Source: Bacillota bacterium (GTDB lineage Bacteria > Bacillota > Clostridia > Acetivibrionales > Acetivibrionaceae). From it: 64,000 nucleotides of DNA. Below are positions 43,162-52,347 of this stretch, piece by piece; the first letter of the stretch is position 1; the number at the start of each line of letters is the position of its first letter. The notes beneath the pieces are model-generated. The model had not been told where the DNA came from and searched no databases. It was given only the letters and a program-made list of their open reading frames with translations. Both the position numbers and the translations under genes were made by a program. The stretch spans positions 1-64,000 of the forward strand of contig JAEWSG010000064.1 of NCBI GenBank assembly GCA_023398495.1, read 5' to 3'.

Positions 43162-43916
43162 TGGATAAAATTGCTGATAATTCTATTATAAACGAAATTA
43201 AAAAAGTTTTATTTTCTGCAAGGGAAAATGCTGCAAAAGCTGTGAATAACGAACTTTTGGCAGCTTATGAATGGTTGCTCTTATCCGAAGGAAATACAAA
43301 TAAAGAAAAGTTTTTAGTTCTTACAAAAGAAGGAATTCTATTCGGGAGTAATACGTACGATGTTTTGCTTCACAAAAATCGGATATCATATTCAAAGTCA
43401 GGAGATATATTTAAAGACCCATATGTATTAGAATTCTTGGGAATGCAGCAAAATAAACCGATGCCTGAAAAGGATATTGACAAAGCAATATTTAGAAAAA
43501 TTAAGATGTTTCTACTTGAACTTGGCAGGGGATTTATGTTTGTAGGGTCACAACAGAGGATAACTTTAGGAAATGTTCATTATTATGTTGATATGGTCTT
43601 TTATAACAAAATACTAAAAGCTTATGTGCTAATTGACTTAAAAATGGGAAGCTTGAAGCCGGAAAATATCGGACAAATGAATATGTATTTGAATTATTAT
43701 GGAAGTGAAGTGAATGATGATGGAGACGGAAAGCCAATCGGTATAATCCTGTGTGCTGATGCCTCTGAAATAGTCGCTGAATATGCTTTGGGTGGTCTGG
43801 AAAACCAGATTTTTGCTTCGAAGTATGTGTACTACATTCCGAACAAGGATGAATTAATCAGACAGGTTCAGGATGTAATTGAAGAGAGCAGACGGCTTAA
43901 GGGTGGTGAGAATTGA
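43161..43916 (+). CDS. DUF1016 (YhcG-like) PD-(D/E)XK nuclease-domain protein, shortened N-terminus
   Basis: 251 residues. The C-terminal about 150 residues match the DUF1016 nuclease domain: LELGRGFMFVGSQQRI, YYVDMVFYN (acidic residue), YVLIDLKMG (D-x-K) and IGQMNMYLNYY. A normal DUF1016 protein is about 340-380 residues; here the N-terminal dimer/DNA domain is only a stub (NEIKKVLFSARENAAKAVNNE) followed by about 60 unfamiliar residues. It overlaps hsdM and hsdS by one to a few bases, so it is built into the operon. A role as an extra nuclease or assembly partner is inference. Confidence 0.85.
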   Translation: MDKIADNSIINEIKKVLFSARENAAKAVNNELLAAYEWLLLSEGNTNKEKFLVLTKEGILFGSNTYDVLLHKNRISYSKSGDIFKDPYVLEFLGMQQNKPMPEKDIDKAIFRKIKMFLLELGRGFMFVGSQQRITLGNVHYYVDMVFYNKILKAYVLIDLKMGSLKPENIGQMNMYLNYYGSEVNDDGDGKPIGIILCADASEIVAEYALGGLENQIFASKYVYYIPNKDELIRQVQDVIEESRRLKGGEN

Positions 43917-45103
43917 TGTGGGAAGAAAAGAGTATAAGCGATGTAGCAAATATAATCAGTGGAGGAACTCCTAAAACAGCTATTAGGCAATACTGGGATG
44001 GTGACATAAGCTGGCTTTCAGTAAAAGATTTTAGCGGAGAAAAAAGGAAAGTATATACTACAGAAAAAACAATAACAAAAGAAGGTCTTGAGAACAGTGC
44101 TGCAACACTAATATATGAAGGAGATATTGTAATTTCTGCAAGAGGTACAGTTGGAGAATTGGTTCAGGTTGGCATTCCAATGACTTTTAATCAATCGTGT
44201 TTCGGTTTGAGTGCAAAAAAAGGATTTATAAATGATTTCATATATTATGCTTTGAAGTACTATGTAAAACGTTTAAAGGCGTTTTCCAATGGTGCTGTTT
44301 TTGATACTATAATTCGAGAAACTTTTACTAAGATAAAAATACCTGTTCCATCCCTACCAACCCAACAAAAAATAGCAGACATTCTTTCTGCCTATGATGA
44401 CTTGATTGAGAACAACAACCGCAGAATAGAATTCTTGGAGCAGGCGGCTCAGCAGTTATATAAGGAGTGGTTTGTGCGATTCCGCTTTCCGGGGTATGAA
44501 AAGGTTCATTTTACAAAGGGAATACCTGATGGTTGGGAATTTGTAAAGCTTGGAAGTGTTGTGAAAATAAATTGTAAAAGCATTGATAAAAAATATAAGT
44601 TTTATGACATTAATTATATTGATATTAGCTCTGTTGAACATGGAAATATACTCTCAAAGACTCATTATGCAATTGAACAAGCTCCGGGAAGAGCAAAAAG
44701 GATTGTTACTGATGGAGATGTGATATGGTCTATGGTGCGTCCTAATTTAAGAGGATATTCAATTATACTTACCCCAGAACCAAACGATATTGCTTCTACT
44801 GGCTTTGCTGTTTTGACACCGAAAAAAGTACCATTTTCTTTCTTGTATTATTTAGTTACTGATGATAGTTTTGTTGACTACTTAAGTAATTATGCAAGAG
44901 GATCAGCTTACCCAGCTGTAACAAGTGCTGAATTTGAAAATGCAAAACTATTATTACCACCGTTAGAATTATTATCTAAATTTCACTTGTCTACAGAACC
45001 ATTTTTTAGAGAAGCAAGTATATTAAAACAGAAAAACCAAAACCTCATCAAGCAGCGTGACCTGTTGCTTCCACGTCTAATGAGCGGAAAGCTGGAGGTG
45101 TGA
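43916..45103 (+). CDS. hsdS: Type I restriction specificity subunit HsdS
   Basis: 395 residues from ATG 43916; the ATG overlaps the preceding TGA. Two target-recognition domains (about 1-150 and 197-350) alternate with two helical spacers (LPTQQKIADILSAYDDLIENN near 148-168, and LKQKNQNLIKQRDLLLPRL near the end). The recognition sequence is bipartite and cannot be read from the protein. Divergent TRDs are expected in mobile hsd systems. Confidence 0.95.
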   Translation: MWEEKSISDVANIISGGTPKTAIRQYWDGDISWLSVKDFSGEKRKVYTTEKTITKEGLENSAATLIYEGDIVISARGTVGELVQVGIPMTFNQSCFGLSAKKGFINDFIYYALKYYVKRLKAFSNGAVFDTIIRETFTKIKIPVPSLPTQQKIADILSAYDDLIENNNRRIEFLEQAAQQLYKEWFVRFRFPGYEKVHFTKGIPDGWEFVKLGSVVKINCKSIDKKYKFYDINYIDISSVEHGNILSKTHYAIEQAPGRAKRIVTDGDVIWSMVRPNLRGYSIILTPEPNDIASTGFAVLTPKKVPFSFLYYLVTDDSFVDYLSNYARGSAYPAVTSAEFENAKLLLPPLELLSKFHLSTEPFFREASILKQKNQNLIKQRDLLLPRLMSGKLEV

Positions 45104-45104
45104 G

Positions 45105-46106
45105 ATGGAAAATAAAATTATCTTATACACCTCTGATAATGGGAAGGTCTGCATCAATGTTTTATTCAAGGATGAAACCTTCTGGACAACCCAACGCACA
45201 ATGGCAGAGTTGTTCAATACTACTACTGACAATATCAGCCTTCACCTTAAAAATATATTTGAAGAGGAAGAATTGGAGGCACAGTCAACTACCGAGAAAA
45301 TCTCGGTAGTTCAAAAGGAAGGAAATAGAAACGTAAATAGAGAAGTACTTCATTACAACCTTGATGCAATCATTGCCGTAGGTTACAGGGTAAATTCAAA
45401 GGAAGCCACACGCTTTAGAAAATGGGCAACACAAACCCTTAAGGAATACATCGTAAAAGGATTTGCCATTAACGATGACCTAATGAAAAACGGTAGAGCT
45501 TTCGGCAAAGACTACTTTGATGAATTGCTGGAAAAAATCCGAGAAATCCGTGCCAGCGAACGAAGAGCGTATCAGAAAATTGCAGATGTTTTTGAACAAT
45601 GTAGCTATGATTATGATAAAAAAAGTGAGACAACCAAAGCTTTTTATGCCTTTGTACAAAATAAACTCCATTATGCAATTACAGGGAAAACAGCGGCAGA
45701 ACTTATAATAGAAAGGGCAAACAGCGAGCTTCCAACAATGGGATTGACTACCTGGAAAAACTCCCCCGATGGCAAAATACTTAAAAGTGATATTTCGATT
45801 GCGAAGAATTATCTTAACGAAAAGGAACTGTCCAAAATGAACAGGATTGTAACAATGTTCATTGATTATGCTGAAATGCAGGCGGAAGACGGAATATTGA
45901 TGAGTATGAAGGATTGGGTGGGGGAAACCAACAGGTTTCTCGAAAACAACCGCAGGAAGGTGCTGGACGGCAAAGGAAGCATCAGCCATGAGGAAGCTAT
46001 AGCTAAGGCAAGCGAAGAGTACGATAAATTCAGAGTAAGGCAGGATAAAGAATATATTTCTCAGTTTGATAAAGAAATGGAGAGGTATTTAAAAGGAGAA
46101 TACTAG
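45105..46106 (+). CDS. rhuM: RhuM family protein
   Basis: 333 residues, starting one base after the hsdS stop. The N-terminal half (VLFKDETFWTTQRTMAELFNTTTDNISLHLKNI) and the mid block RVNSKEATRFRKWATQTLKEYIVKGF are the RhuM signatures (Virulence_RhuM family; annotated from a Salmonella pathogenicity-island gene). The N-terminus resembles a phage-type Bro/KilA DNA-binding domain. RhuM genes are frequently found inside type I restriction operons; their role is not established. Coupled translation with hsdS is likely. Confidence 0.9.
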   Translation: MENKIILYTSDNGKVCINVLFKDETFWTTQRTMAELFNTTTDNISLHLKNIFEEEELEAQSTTEKISVVQKEGNRNVNREVLHYNLDAIIAVGYRVNSKEATRFRKWATQTLKEYIVKGFAINDDLMKNGRAFGKDYFDELLEKIREIRASERRAYQKIADVFEQCSYDYDKKSETTKAFYAFVQNKLHYAITGKTAAELIIERANSELPTMGLTTWKNSPDGKILKSDISIAKNYLNEKELSKMNRIVTMFIDYAEMQAEDGILMSMKDWVGETNRFLENNRRKVLDGKGSISHEEAIAKASEEYDKFRVRQDKEYISQFDKEMERYLKGEY

Positions 46107-46125
46107 ACTTCGGGGGGATATGCAT

Positions 46126-49100
46126 ATGCCAAGAATAATCACAGAAGACATGATTGAGAAGGCCGCCATTGAGCAACTTGTGGAAGTAAATAAATATGAC
46201 TCCATTAACTGTTTTACTGCTGAAAAGGAGACACTTCCTGATGGTACAGGCAGGGAAAACAAAAAGCAGGTAGTGCTTTATGACATACTTTTCAAAAAGC
46301 TATGTGAAATCAACCCTGCTATTCCGGAGGACACAATTAAAGCAGTTTCCCAAAATCTTCGTTACACCCCAAGTGCCGGAGATTTGATGACAGTTAACCA
46401 TGGTAATTATCAACTACTCAGAACAGGGATAAAGGTTGACTATGAAGTAAACGGCAAAAAGGAACGCAATATTCTTAATGTTATTGATTATATAAATCCG
46501 CTCAATAATAATTTTACTGTTGCCTCTCAAATGTGGATTAAAGGAGAGGTTCACTGGCGAAGACCTGATTTGATCATATTTATAAATGGCATACCCCTTG
46601 TATTCATCGAACTGAAAAATTCAAATATACTTGTAAAAAACGCATATGATAAGAATTTGACCGATTATCTCAAGGACATTCCTTACTTGTTCAATTTTAA
46701 TCAGATTTGCGTCCTTTCAAACGGAGTGGAAACAAGAGTTGGCTGCGTTAAGGCAGGATATGAGCATTTCTTCGAATGGCTAAAGGTAGACAGTGAAAAG
46801 GAAAAGCCGGACAGAGAGCAGATTAAAGAAAATGCAATAAGCCTTGAATACCTTATAAACGGACTACTGAGAAAAGAAACCTTAATAGACTATATAGAAA
46901 ATTTTATACTGTTTGACAGAAAACGCACCAAGATTATTGCGAAAAACCATCAGTTCCTAGGCATTAACAATGCCTTTCACGCCTTTGTGAACCGTGAAAG
47001 ACTTGATGGTAAGCTGGGTGTGTTCTGGCATACACAGGGCAGTGGAAAGAGCTACTCAATGGTTATGCTTGCACGGAAAATCAAGCATAAATGCTCAGGG
47101 AACTTTACCTTTTTGGTGGTTACAGATCGTGAGGATTTAGATGACCAGATATATAAAAACTTCCTTCGTACGGAATTTATGTCGGAGGATGAGGAGGTCA
47201 GACCTGCAAACAGTGCCAAATTGAGGGAGCAATTAACTACCAATAAGACCATATTATTTACATTAATTCATAAATTTAGATACGAAAAAGGTAAGAAATA
47301 CCCATTGCTGTCAGACAGGAAGGATATCATAGTTATTGTAGATGAAGCCCACAGAACACAGTACAAAGATTTAGCCGAAAACATGAGGACAGGACTTCCA
47401 AATGCCCAATTTATAGCTTTTACAGGAACACCGCTTCTGGGTAGCAAACGATTGACAAATTCATGGTTTGGAGATTACGTCAGCGAATATAATTTTGCCC
47501 TTTCCATTGAGGATGGTGCGACTGTACCGCTGTATTATACTAAGAGAGTTCCTACTGTAGAGCTTAAGAATGATTATCTTGCTTCGGATTTTAGTGAAAT
47601 ATTGGAGCAGGACAATTTGACGGAGGAAGAACAGAAACGGCTTGAAAACCACTATGCCAAAGAGCTTGAAGTAATAAAACGTGATGATAGGCTTGAAACC
47701 ATTGCACAGGATATTGTTTACCATTTCCCACGCAGAGGCTTTCTTGGAAAAGGTATGGTTGTCTGTGTAGATAAGTTTACAGCAGTTAAGATGTATGACA
47801 AAGTATCTTACTATTGGAAAGAGGAAATTAAAAAGCTAAATAGGGAAATAACTGCCCAAAGGAACGAAGAAAAGCGGCTTGAATTAAAACGCATTGTTGA
47901 CTATATGCGTGGAGTTCAGATGGCTGTTGTTATAAGTCATGAGGAAAATGAAGAAAAGAAGTTCGCCGATCAGGGGTTGTCAATAAAAATTCATAGGGAC
48001 TTGATGAATTCGGTGGATGAGAATGGATTTGATATAGAGGATCACTTCAAAAATGAAAATCATCCCTTTCAGCTTGTTTTTGTTTGCTCTATGTGGCTGA
48101 CAGGTTTTGATGCACCAAGCATTTCAACTATGTATCTGGATAAGCCGATGAAGGGGCATACGCTCATGCAGGCCATTGCAAGAGCAAACAGGGTTTTTCC
48201 GGGAAAGGACAACGGGATTATTGTGGATTACCTGGATGTCTTTAAATATATGAAGCGTGCCCTTGCCGATTATGCAACTTCTGATAGTGAGGATATGCCT
48301 GTAAAGGATATTGAAAAACTGGTAGAACTTTTGAATGAAGCAATAACTGGTACAACTGCTTTTTGTAGTTCAATAGGAGTTGAATTGAGGGATTTAATTA
48401 CAACCTATGATACCTTTAGAAAGCTGGATTTATTTGATAAGTTCGCAAATATTATTTTAATGAATGATGAATGGAAGAATGAATTCAAGGTGTATTCCAG
48501 CACTGTTGAAATGCTATATGAATCATTGCGCCCTGATATTTTCAAAATGGATTGGCATAATCCTCTCAAAGAAGCAATTCTATACCTTCGAGGAATAATT
48601 GAGGGAAAAATCAGACCGGAAAAATTGGAGGAGGCACGCAAAAAGATTGATTTGCTACTTGACCAAAGTGTTGTAGCGGAAAAGCAAGAAGCAACATATG
48701 GTATAGTTAAGGCATCGAAAGCAATTGATCTTTCAAAACTGAATTTCGATGAATTAAGAGAGCAGTTCAAAAAGGTCAAGTATAAGAATATCGAAATATC
48801 AAACCTTCGCGAGCATATTGAAAAAAAGTTGGAACAAATGCTAAAGAGAAACATCACAAGGGGCAATTTTGCGGAGATGTTTAAAAATATCATAGATAAT
48901 TATAATGCCGGTGGATCTTCAAATGATGACTTCTTTGAAAAGCTAATTAAGTTTATGGAAAAGTTGAAAGAGGAAGAGGAGCGTCATATAAAAGAGGAAT
49001 TATCGGAGGAAGAGCTTGAAATCTATGACCTTCTAAGAAAGGAAAAGCTGTCTTTAGCAGAAGAAAAGAAGGTTAAACTTGCTGCAAAAATTCTTTATGA

Positions 49101-49311
49101 AACACTTGTTAAAAAGAAAGAGGAATTATTTGTTGTGGGTTGGCACAACGATCCACAGCCAAAGGAAAAGGTTAAAAGCGAAGTTATAGCTGTTTTGAAT
49201 GATTATCTTCCAGAGTGTTATGGAAGGGATATTTTTACCCAAAAGAGCAATGTAGTGTATGAACATATTATCGACCAGGCTATAATGGGCTTTGGGTGGA
49301 TAGCAAGCTAA
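46126..49311 (+). CDS. hsdR: Type I restriction endonuclease subunit HsdR
   Basis: 1061 residues from ATG 46126, preceded by GGGGGG eight bases upstream; the in-frame ATG at 46120 is too close to it. The N-terminal nuclease core has D148 and E162-L-K164 (PD-(D/E)XK). Helicase motifs follow: Walker A TQGSGKS (K308), DEAH (D406), and AFTGTP. The C-terminal helical region contacts HsdM. It translocates DNA and cuts at a distance when the target is unmethylated. It ends the operon; the stop lies 67 bases before the right direct repeat. Confidence 0.96.
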   Translation: MPRIITEDMIEKAAIEQLVEVNKYDSINCFTAEKETLPDGTGRENKKQVVLYDILFKKLCEINPAIPEDTIKAVSQNLRYTPSAGDLMTVNHGNYQLLRTGIKVDYEVNGKKERNILNVIDYINPLNNNFTVASQMWIKGEVHWRRPDLIIFINGIPLVFIELKNSNILVKNAYDKNLTDYLKDIPYLFNFNQICVLSNGVETRVGCVKAGYEHFFEWLKVDSEKEKPDREQIKENAISLEYLINGLLRKETLIDYIENFILFDRKRTKIIAKNHQFLGINNAFHAFVNRERLDGKLGVFWHTQGSGKSYSMVMLARKIKHKCSGNFTFLVVTDREDLDDQIYKNFLRTEFMSEDEEVRPANSAKLREQLTTNKTILFTLIHKFRYEKGKKYPLLSDRKDIIVIVDEAHRTQYKDLAENMRTGLPNAQFIAFTGTPLLGSKRLTNSWFGDYVSEYNFALSIEDGATVPLYYTKRVPTVELKNDYLASDFSEILEQDNLTEEEQKRLENHYAKELEVIKRDDRLETIAQDIVYHFPRRGFLGKGMVVCVDKFTAVKMYDKVSYYWKEEIKKLNREITAQRNEEKRLELKRIVDYMRGVQMAVVISHEENEEKKFADQGLSIKIHRDLMNSVDENGFDIEDHFKNENHPFQLVFVCSMWLTGFDAPSISTMYLDKPMKGHTLMQAIARANRVFPGKDNGIIVDYLDVFKYMKRALADYATSDSEDMPVKDIEKLVELLNEAITGTTAFCSSIGVELRDLITTYDTFRKLDLFDKFANIILMNDEWKNEFKVYSSTVEMLYESLRPDIFKMDWHNPLKEAILYLRGIIEGKIRPEKLEEARKKIDLLLDQSVVAEKQEATYGIVKASKAIDLSKLNFDELREQFKKVKYKNIEISNLREHIEKKLEQMLKRNITRGNFAEMFKNIIDNYNAGGSSNDDFFEKLIKFMEKLKEEEERHIKEELSEEELEIYDLLRKEKLSLAEEKKVKLAAKILYETLVKKKEELFVVGWHNDPQPKEKVKSEVIAVLNDYLPECYGRDIFTQKSNVVYEHIIDQAIMGFGWIAS

Positions 49312-49316
49312 AATAA

Positions 49317-49394
49317 GATAGAAGTATAGTTGCAGTTGATGCTATTGACTCAAATGGGCAACTTTATAATCCGTATGAAATTATAAAAAGTTAA
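49317..49394 (+). pseudogene. Possible remnant of a gene 3' end inside the island's right border
   Basis: An open frame with no start reads SIVAVDAIDSNGQLYNPYE, then IIKS and TAA (49392-49394). The last residues are encoded by the right 26-bp repeat. The composition looks protein-like but the stretch is only 25 codons. It could be the tail of a gene from an earlier insertion site; chance cannot be excluded. Confidence 0.3.
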
Positions 49395-49404
49395 TTAAAG
49401 TTTG
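49379..49404 (+). repeat. Right copy of the 26-bp direct repeat bounding the restriction island
   Basis: Identical to 41173-41198, in the same orientation. Immediately after it lies the promoter of the CoA-disulfide reductase gene. Confidence 0.85.
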
Positions 49405-49412
49405 TTAATTAC

Positions 49413-49441
49413 TTGACAATTACAGCTAAATATCGTAAAAT
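49413..49441 (+). promoter_or_regulatory. Sigma-A-type promoter of the CoA-disulfide reductase operon
   Basis: TTGACA at 49413-49418, a 17-bp spacer and TAAAAT at 49436-49441. It lies about 50 bases upstream of ATG 49495, just outside the island repeat. Confidence 0.75.
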
Positions 49442-49494
49442 TGTAATATAAGGATATAACAATAACTAATCAAAATGGTAAAGGAGGAAACAAT

Positions 49495-51960
49495 ATGTCA
49501 ACAAAAGTAGTTATAGTCGGAGGAGTAGCTGGGGGTGCCAGTGCAGCTGCACGTCTTAGGAGGCTTAGTGAGGATGCAGAAATAGTGCTTTTTGAGAAGG
49601 GTGAATACATTTCGTTTGCCAATTGTGGACTCCCTTATTATATAGGTGAGGTAATTACCGAAAAGGATAAACTTGTTGTTCAGACCCCTGAAGACATGAA
49701 GAAAAGATTCAATATAGATGTAAGAATTAATAGCGAAGTTGTTAAGATAGTTCCAGATAAGAAAGTTGTTGAGGTATATAATAGTGTTGAAGGCAGAACT
49801 TATACCGAGTCCTATGACAAGTTAATACTGTCACCTGGAGCAGAACCTGTTAAGCCACCGCTTCCGGGTATTGATTCATCGAGGGTGTTTACACTCAGAA
49901 ACATTCCTGATACCTATAGGATAAAGGACTATGTGGATACGATGAAACCTAAGAGAGCAGTTGTGGTGGGTGCAGGTTTTATCGGACTTGAAGTTGCCGA
50001 GAATCTCCATGCAAGAGGTGTTAAGGTAACGGTAGTTGAATTGGCAGACCATGTGATAGGACCGCTTGATTATGATATGGCTGCTATTGTGCATCAACAC
50101 ATGAAAGCAAAAGACGTTGAGTTTTACCTTAAGGATGCGGTTAAATCCCTGAAGGACACAAATGCATGCACAATTGTAGAGCTAAGCAGTGGAAGGTCTC
50201 TTAAAGCGGATATGGTTATTATGGGAATAGGTGTTAAGCCTGAATCAAAACTTGCAGTTGGTGCAGGTATTAAACTTGGCAAGACTGGTGGGATTTTAGT
50301 AGATGATAATATGCGTACATCAGATCCTGACATTTATGCGGTTGGAGATGCTGTAGAGGTAAAAGATTATATAAGCGGCAGTCCGGCTCTTATTCCTCTT
50401 GCGGGGCCTGCAAACAAACAGGGAAGAATTGCAGCCAATAATATCTGCGGAATTGAAGAAAAATATGAAGGGACTCAGGGAACCTCAATTGTTAAGGTGT
50501 TTGATATTACTGTTGCAATAACAGGAAATAACGAGAAGATTCTCAAAAGAAACAACATGAATTATGAGAAATCGTTTACACATTCAGGGTCTCATGCAGG
50601 TTATTATCCCGGAGCAATTCCGATGACCATAAAGCTTATATTTGACAGTAAAAACGGGAAGATATTAGGTGCTCAGATAATAGGCTATGAGGGTGTTGAC
50701 AAGAGAATTGATGTTATTGCTACAGCAATCCGGGCAGGTATGACAGTTTATGATTTGGAAGAACTGGAACTTGCCTATGCACCTCCCTATTCTTCTGCAA
50801 AGGATCCGGTTAATATTGCGGGTTTTACAGCATCAAACATACTAAAGGGAGACAGCGAGATATTCCATTGGAATGAAGTGGATTCCATAGACAGGTCAAA
50901 GTCAGTGCTTATTGATGTAAGGACTGAAATGGAAGCTGAACTCGGGTCTATTGACGGGTCAGTTAACATTCCTTTGGATGATTTGAGAAAACGCTTGAAC
51001 GAGTTGCCTAAGGAAAAAGAAATACTCTTGTTCTGTCAGGTTGGGTTAAGAGGTTATATAGCTTATAGGATTCTTAAGCAAAAGGGATATAGGGTAAGAA
51101 ATTTGAGCGGAGGCTATAAGACCTATCAACTTGCTGTCCAAAAACAGTCAAATGAAGACATATATGAGTATGACAAGATAACCAAAAATGATGAAATCAG
51201 GCCGGCAGATTGCTATGGCAGTAACTGTAAGGCTGATGCGGATATTCAGGTTGATGCTTGCGGGCTTCAATGTCCGGGGCCCATAATGCAGATACACAAC
51301 AGTATTAAGTCGATGAATTATGGAGAAGTGCTGCATATTAAAGCAACAGACCCTGCTTTTCAGGAAGATGTTAAGTCGTGGTGCGATAAAACAGGCAACA
51401 AACTTTTGGGTTTAAGTTTTGAAAATGCTGCCTTTAATGCCTACATCAGAAAAGAAAAGGAAAAAGATAGTCCTCATAATGCCGTAAGAAAAGATGGCAA
51501 GACAATGGTGGTATTTAGTAATGACCTTGATAAGGCAATTGCATCTTTTATTATTGCAAATGGTGCAGCTTCAATGGGTAGAAACGTCACGATGTTCTTT
51601 ACCTTCTGGGGATTGAATATTTTGAGGAAGCATGATAAAGTAAGAGTGAAAAAAGATTTGTTTGCAAAAATGTTCGGATTTATGATGCCTAGAGGGTCAA
51701 AGAAGCTTTCGCTTTCCAAGATGAATATGGGAGGGATGGGGGCTAAGATGATAAGGCATATTATGAAAAACAAGAATGTATCTTCATTGGAAGAGCTTAT
51801 ACAGATGGCAGTAGCAAATGGCGTAAACCTTGTTGCTTGCAATATGTCCATGGATGTTATGGGGATCAATAAGGAAGAACTCATTGACGGTGTGAAAATC
51901 GGAGGGGTTGCAACTTTCCTTGGTTCGGCTGAAGAATCAGATATGAGCTTGTTTATTTAA
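49495..51960 (+). CDS. CoA-disulfide reductase with fused rhodanese, TusA and DsrE domains
   Basis: 821 residues. Residues 1-445 are an FAD/NAD(P)H disulfide reductase of the CoA-disulfide reductase class (VGGVAGGASAAARLRR; single active-site C44 in SFANCGLPYY). About 455-550 is a rhodanese domain with active C514 (LFCQVGLRGY). About 585-655 is a TusA domain with C593-P594 (ACGLQCPGP) and a preceding C589. About 665-821 is a DsrE/DrsE_2-type domain. All are persulfide or low-molecular-thiol handling units, so one polypeptide could reduce CoA disulfide or persulfides and hand sulfane sulfur on. GGAGG lies before ATG 49495. It is followed by an ArsR gene in the same unit. Confidence 0.94.
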   Translation: MSTKVVIVGGVAGGASAAARLRRLSEDAEIVLFEKGEYISFANCGLPYYIGEVITEKDKLVVQTPEDMKKRFNIDVRINSEVVKIVPDKKVVEVYNSVEGRTYTESYDKLILSPGAEPVKPPLPGIDSSRVFTLRNIPDTYRIKDYVDTMKPKRAVVVGAGFIGLEVAENLHARGVKVTVVELADHVIGPLDYDMAAIVHQHMKAKDVEFYLKDAVKSLKDTNACTIVELSSGRSLKADMVIMGIGVKPESKLAVGAGIKLGKTGGILVDDNMRTSDPDIYAVGDAVEVKDYISGSPALIPLAGPANKQGRIAANNICGIEEKYEGTQGTSIVKVFDITVAITGNNEKILKRNNMNYEKSFTHSGSHAGYYPGAIPMTIKLIFDSKNGKILGAQIIGYEGVDKRIDVIATAIRAGMTVYDLEELELAYAPPYSSAKDPVNIAGFTASNILKGDSEIFHWNEVDSIDRSKSVLIDVRTEMEAELGSIDGSVNIPLDDLRKRLNELPKEKEILLFCQVGLRGYIAYRILKQKGYRVRNLSGGYKTYQLAVQKQSNEDIYEYDKITKNDEIRPADCYGSNCKADADIQVDACGLQCPGPIMQIHNSIKSMNYGEVLHIKATDPAFQEDVKSWCDKTGNKLLGLSFENAAFNAYIRKEKEKDSPHNAVRKDGKTMVVFSNDLDKAIASFIIANGAASMGRNVTMFFTFWGLNILRKHDKVRVKKDLFAKMFGFMMPRGSKKLSLSKMNMGGMGAKMIRHIMKNKNVSSLEELIQMAVANGVNLVACNMSMDVMGINKEELIDGVKIGGVATFLGSAEESDMSLFI

Positions 51961-51982
51961 AGAAAAAAAAGGAAGAATTACC

Positions 51983-52258
51983 ATGGAAGATTTAAAAAAC
52001 TATGAACAGAAAGCCGAAAAGCTTAAAGCTCTGGCACATCCGCATAGATTATGTATTGTAAAAGGGCTGATAGATAATAAGTGTAATGTAACTACAATTC
52101 AGGAGTGCTTGGGGCTTCCGCAATCCACAGTGTCACAACACCTTGCGAAGCTTAAAGCAGCAGGTATTATTGAAGGTAGCAGAAAGGGTCTTGAAATATG
52201 CTACAGTGTTGTGGATGAAGAAGTGAGAGAAATTGTCAGAGTTCTGACAAAGAAATAG
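51983..52258 (+). CDS. ArsR family regulator, possible persulfide/thiol sensor
   Basis: 91 residues, 22 bases after the reductase stop. It has a winged HTH (TIQECLGLPQSTVSQHLAKLKAAGII, about 38-63). Four cysteines (C24, C34, C42, C73) are present; two-Cys ArsR proteins such as BigR/SqrR sense sulfane sulfur, and the gene partner suggests the same here. The Cys pairing needed for that is not shown by the sequence. AAGGAAG lies before ATG 51983. Confidence 0.88.
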   Translation: MEDLKNYEQKAEKLKALAHPHRLCIVKGLIDNKCNVTTIQECLGLPQSTVSQHLAKLKAAGIIEGSRKGLEICYSVVDEEVREIVRVLTKK

Positions 52259-52269
52259 CTAATTAAAGC

Positions 52270-52293
52270 AAAAATGCCACGGATGGCATTTTT
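52270..52293 (+). terminator. Rho-independent terminator after the ArsR gene
   Basis: AAAAATGCCA (52270-52279) pairs with TGGCATTTTT (52284-52293) around a 4-nt loop, 11 bases after the stop. It ends the reductase/ArsR unit. Confidence 0.85.
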
Positions 52294-52347
52294 AGTGTCT
52301 TGGGACAGGAGGTCCCATAGACGCGTGCGATAAATTATCAAGCTGAG

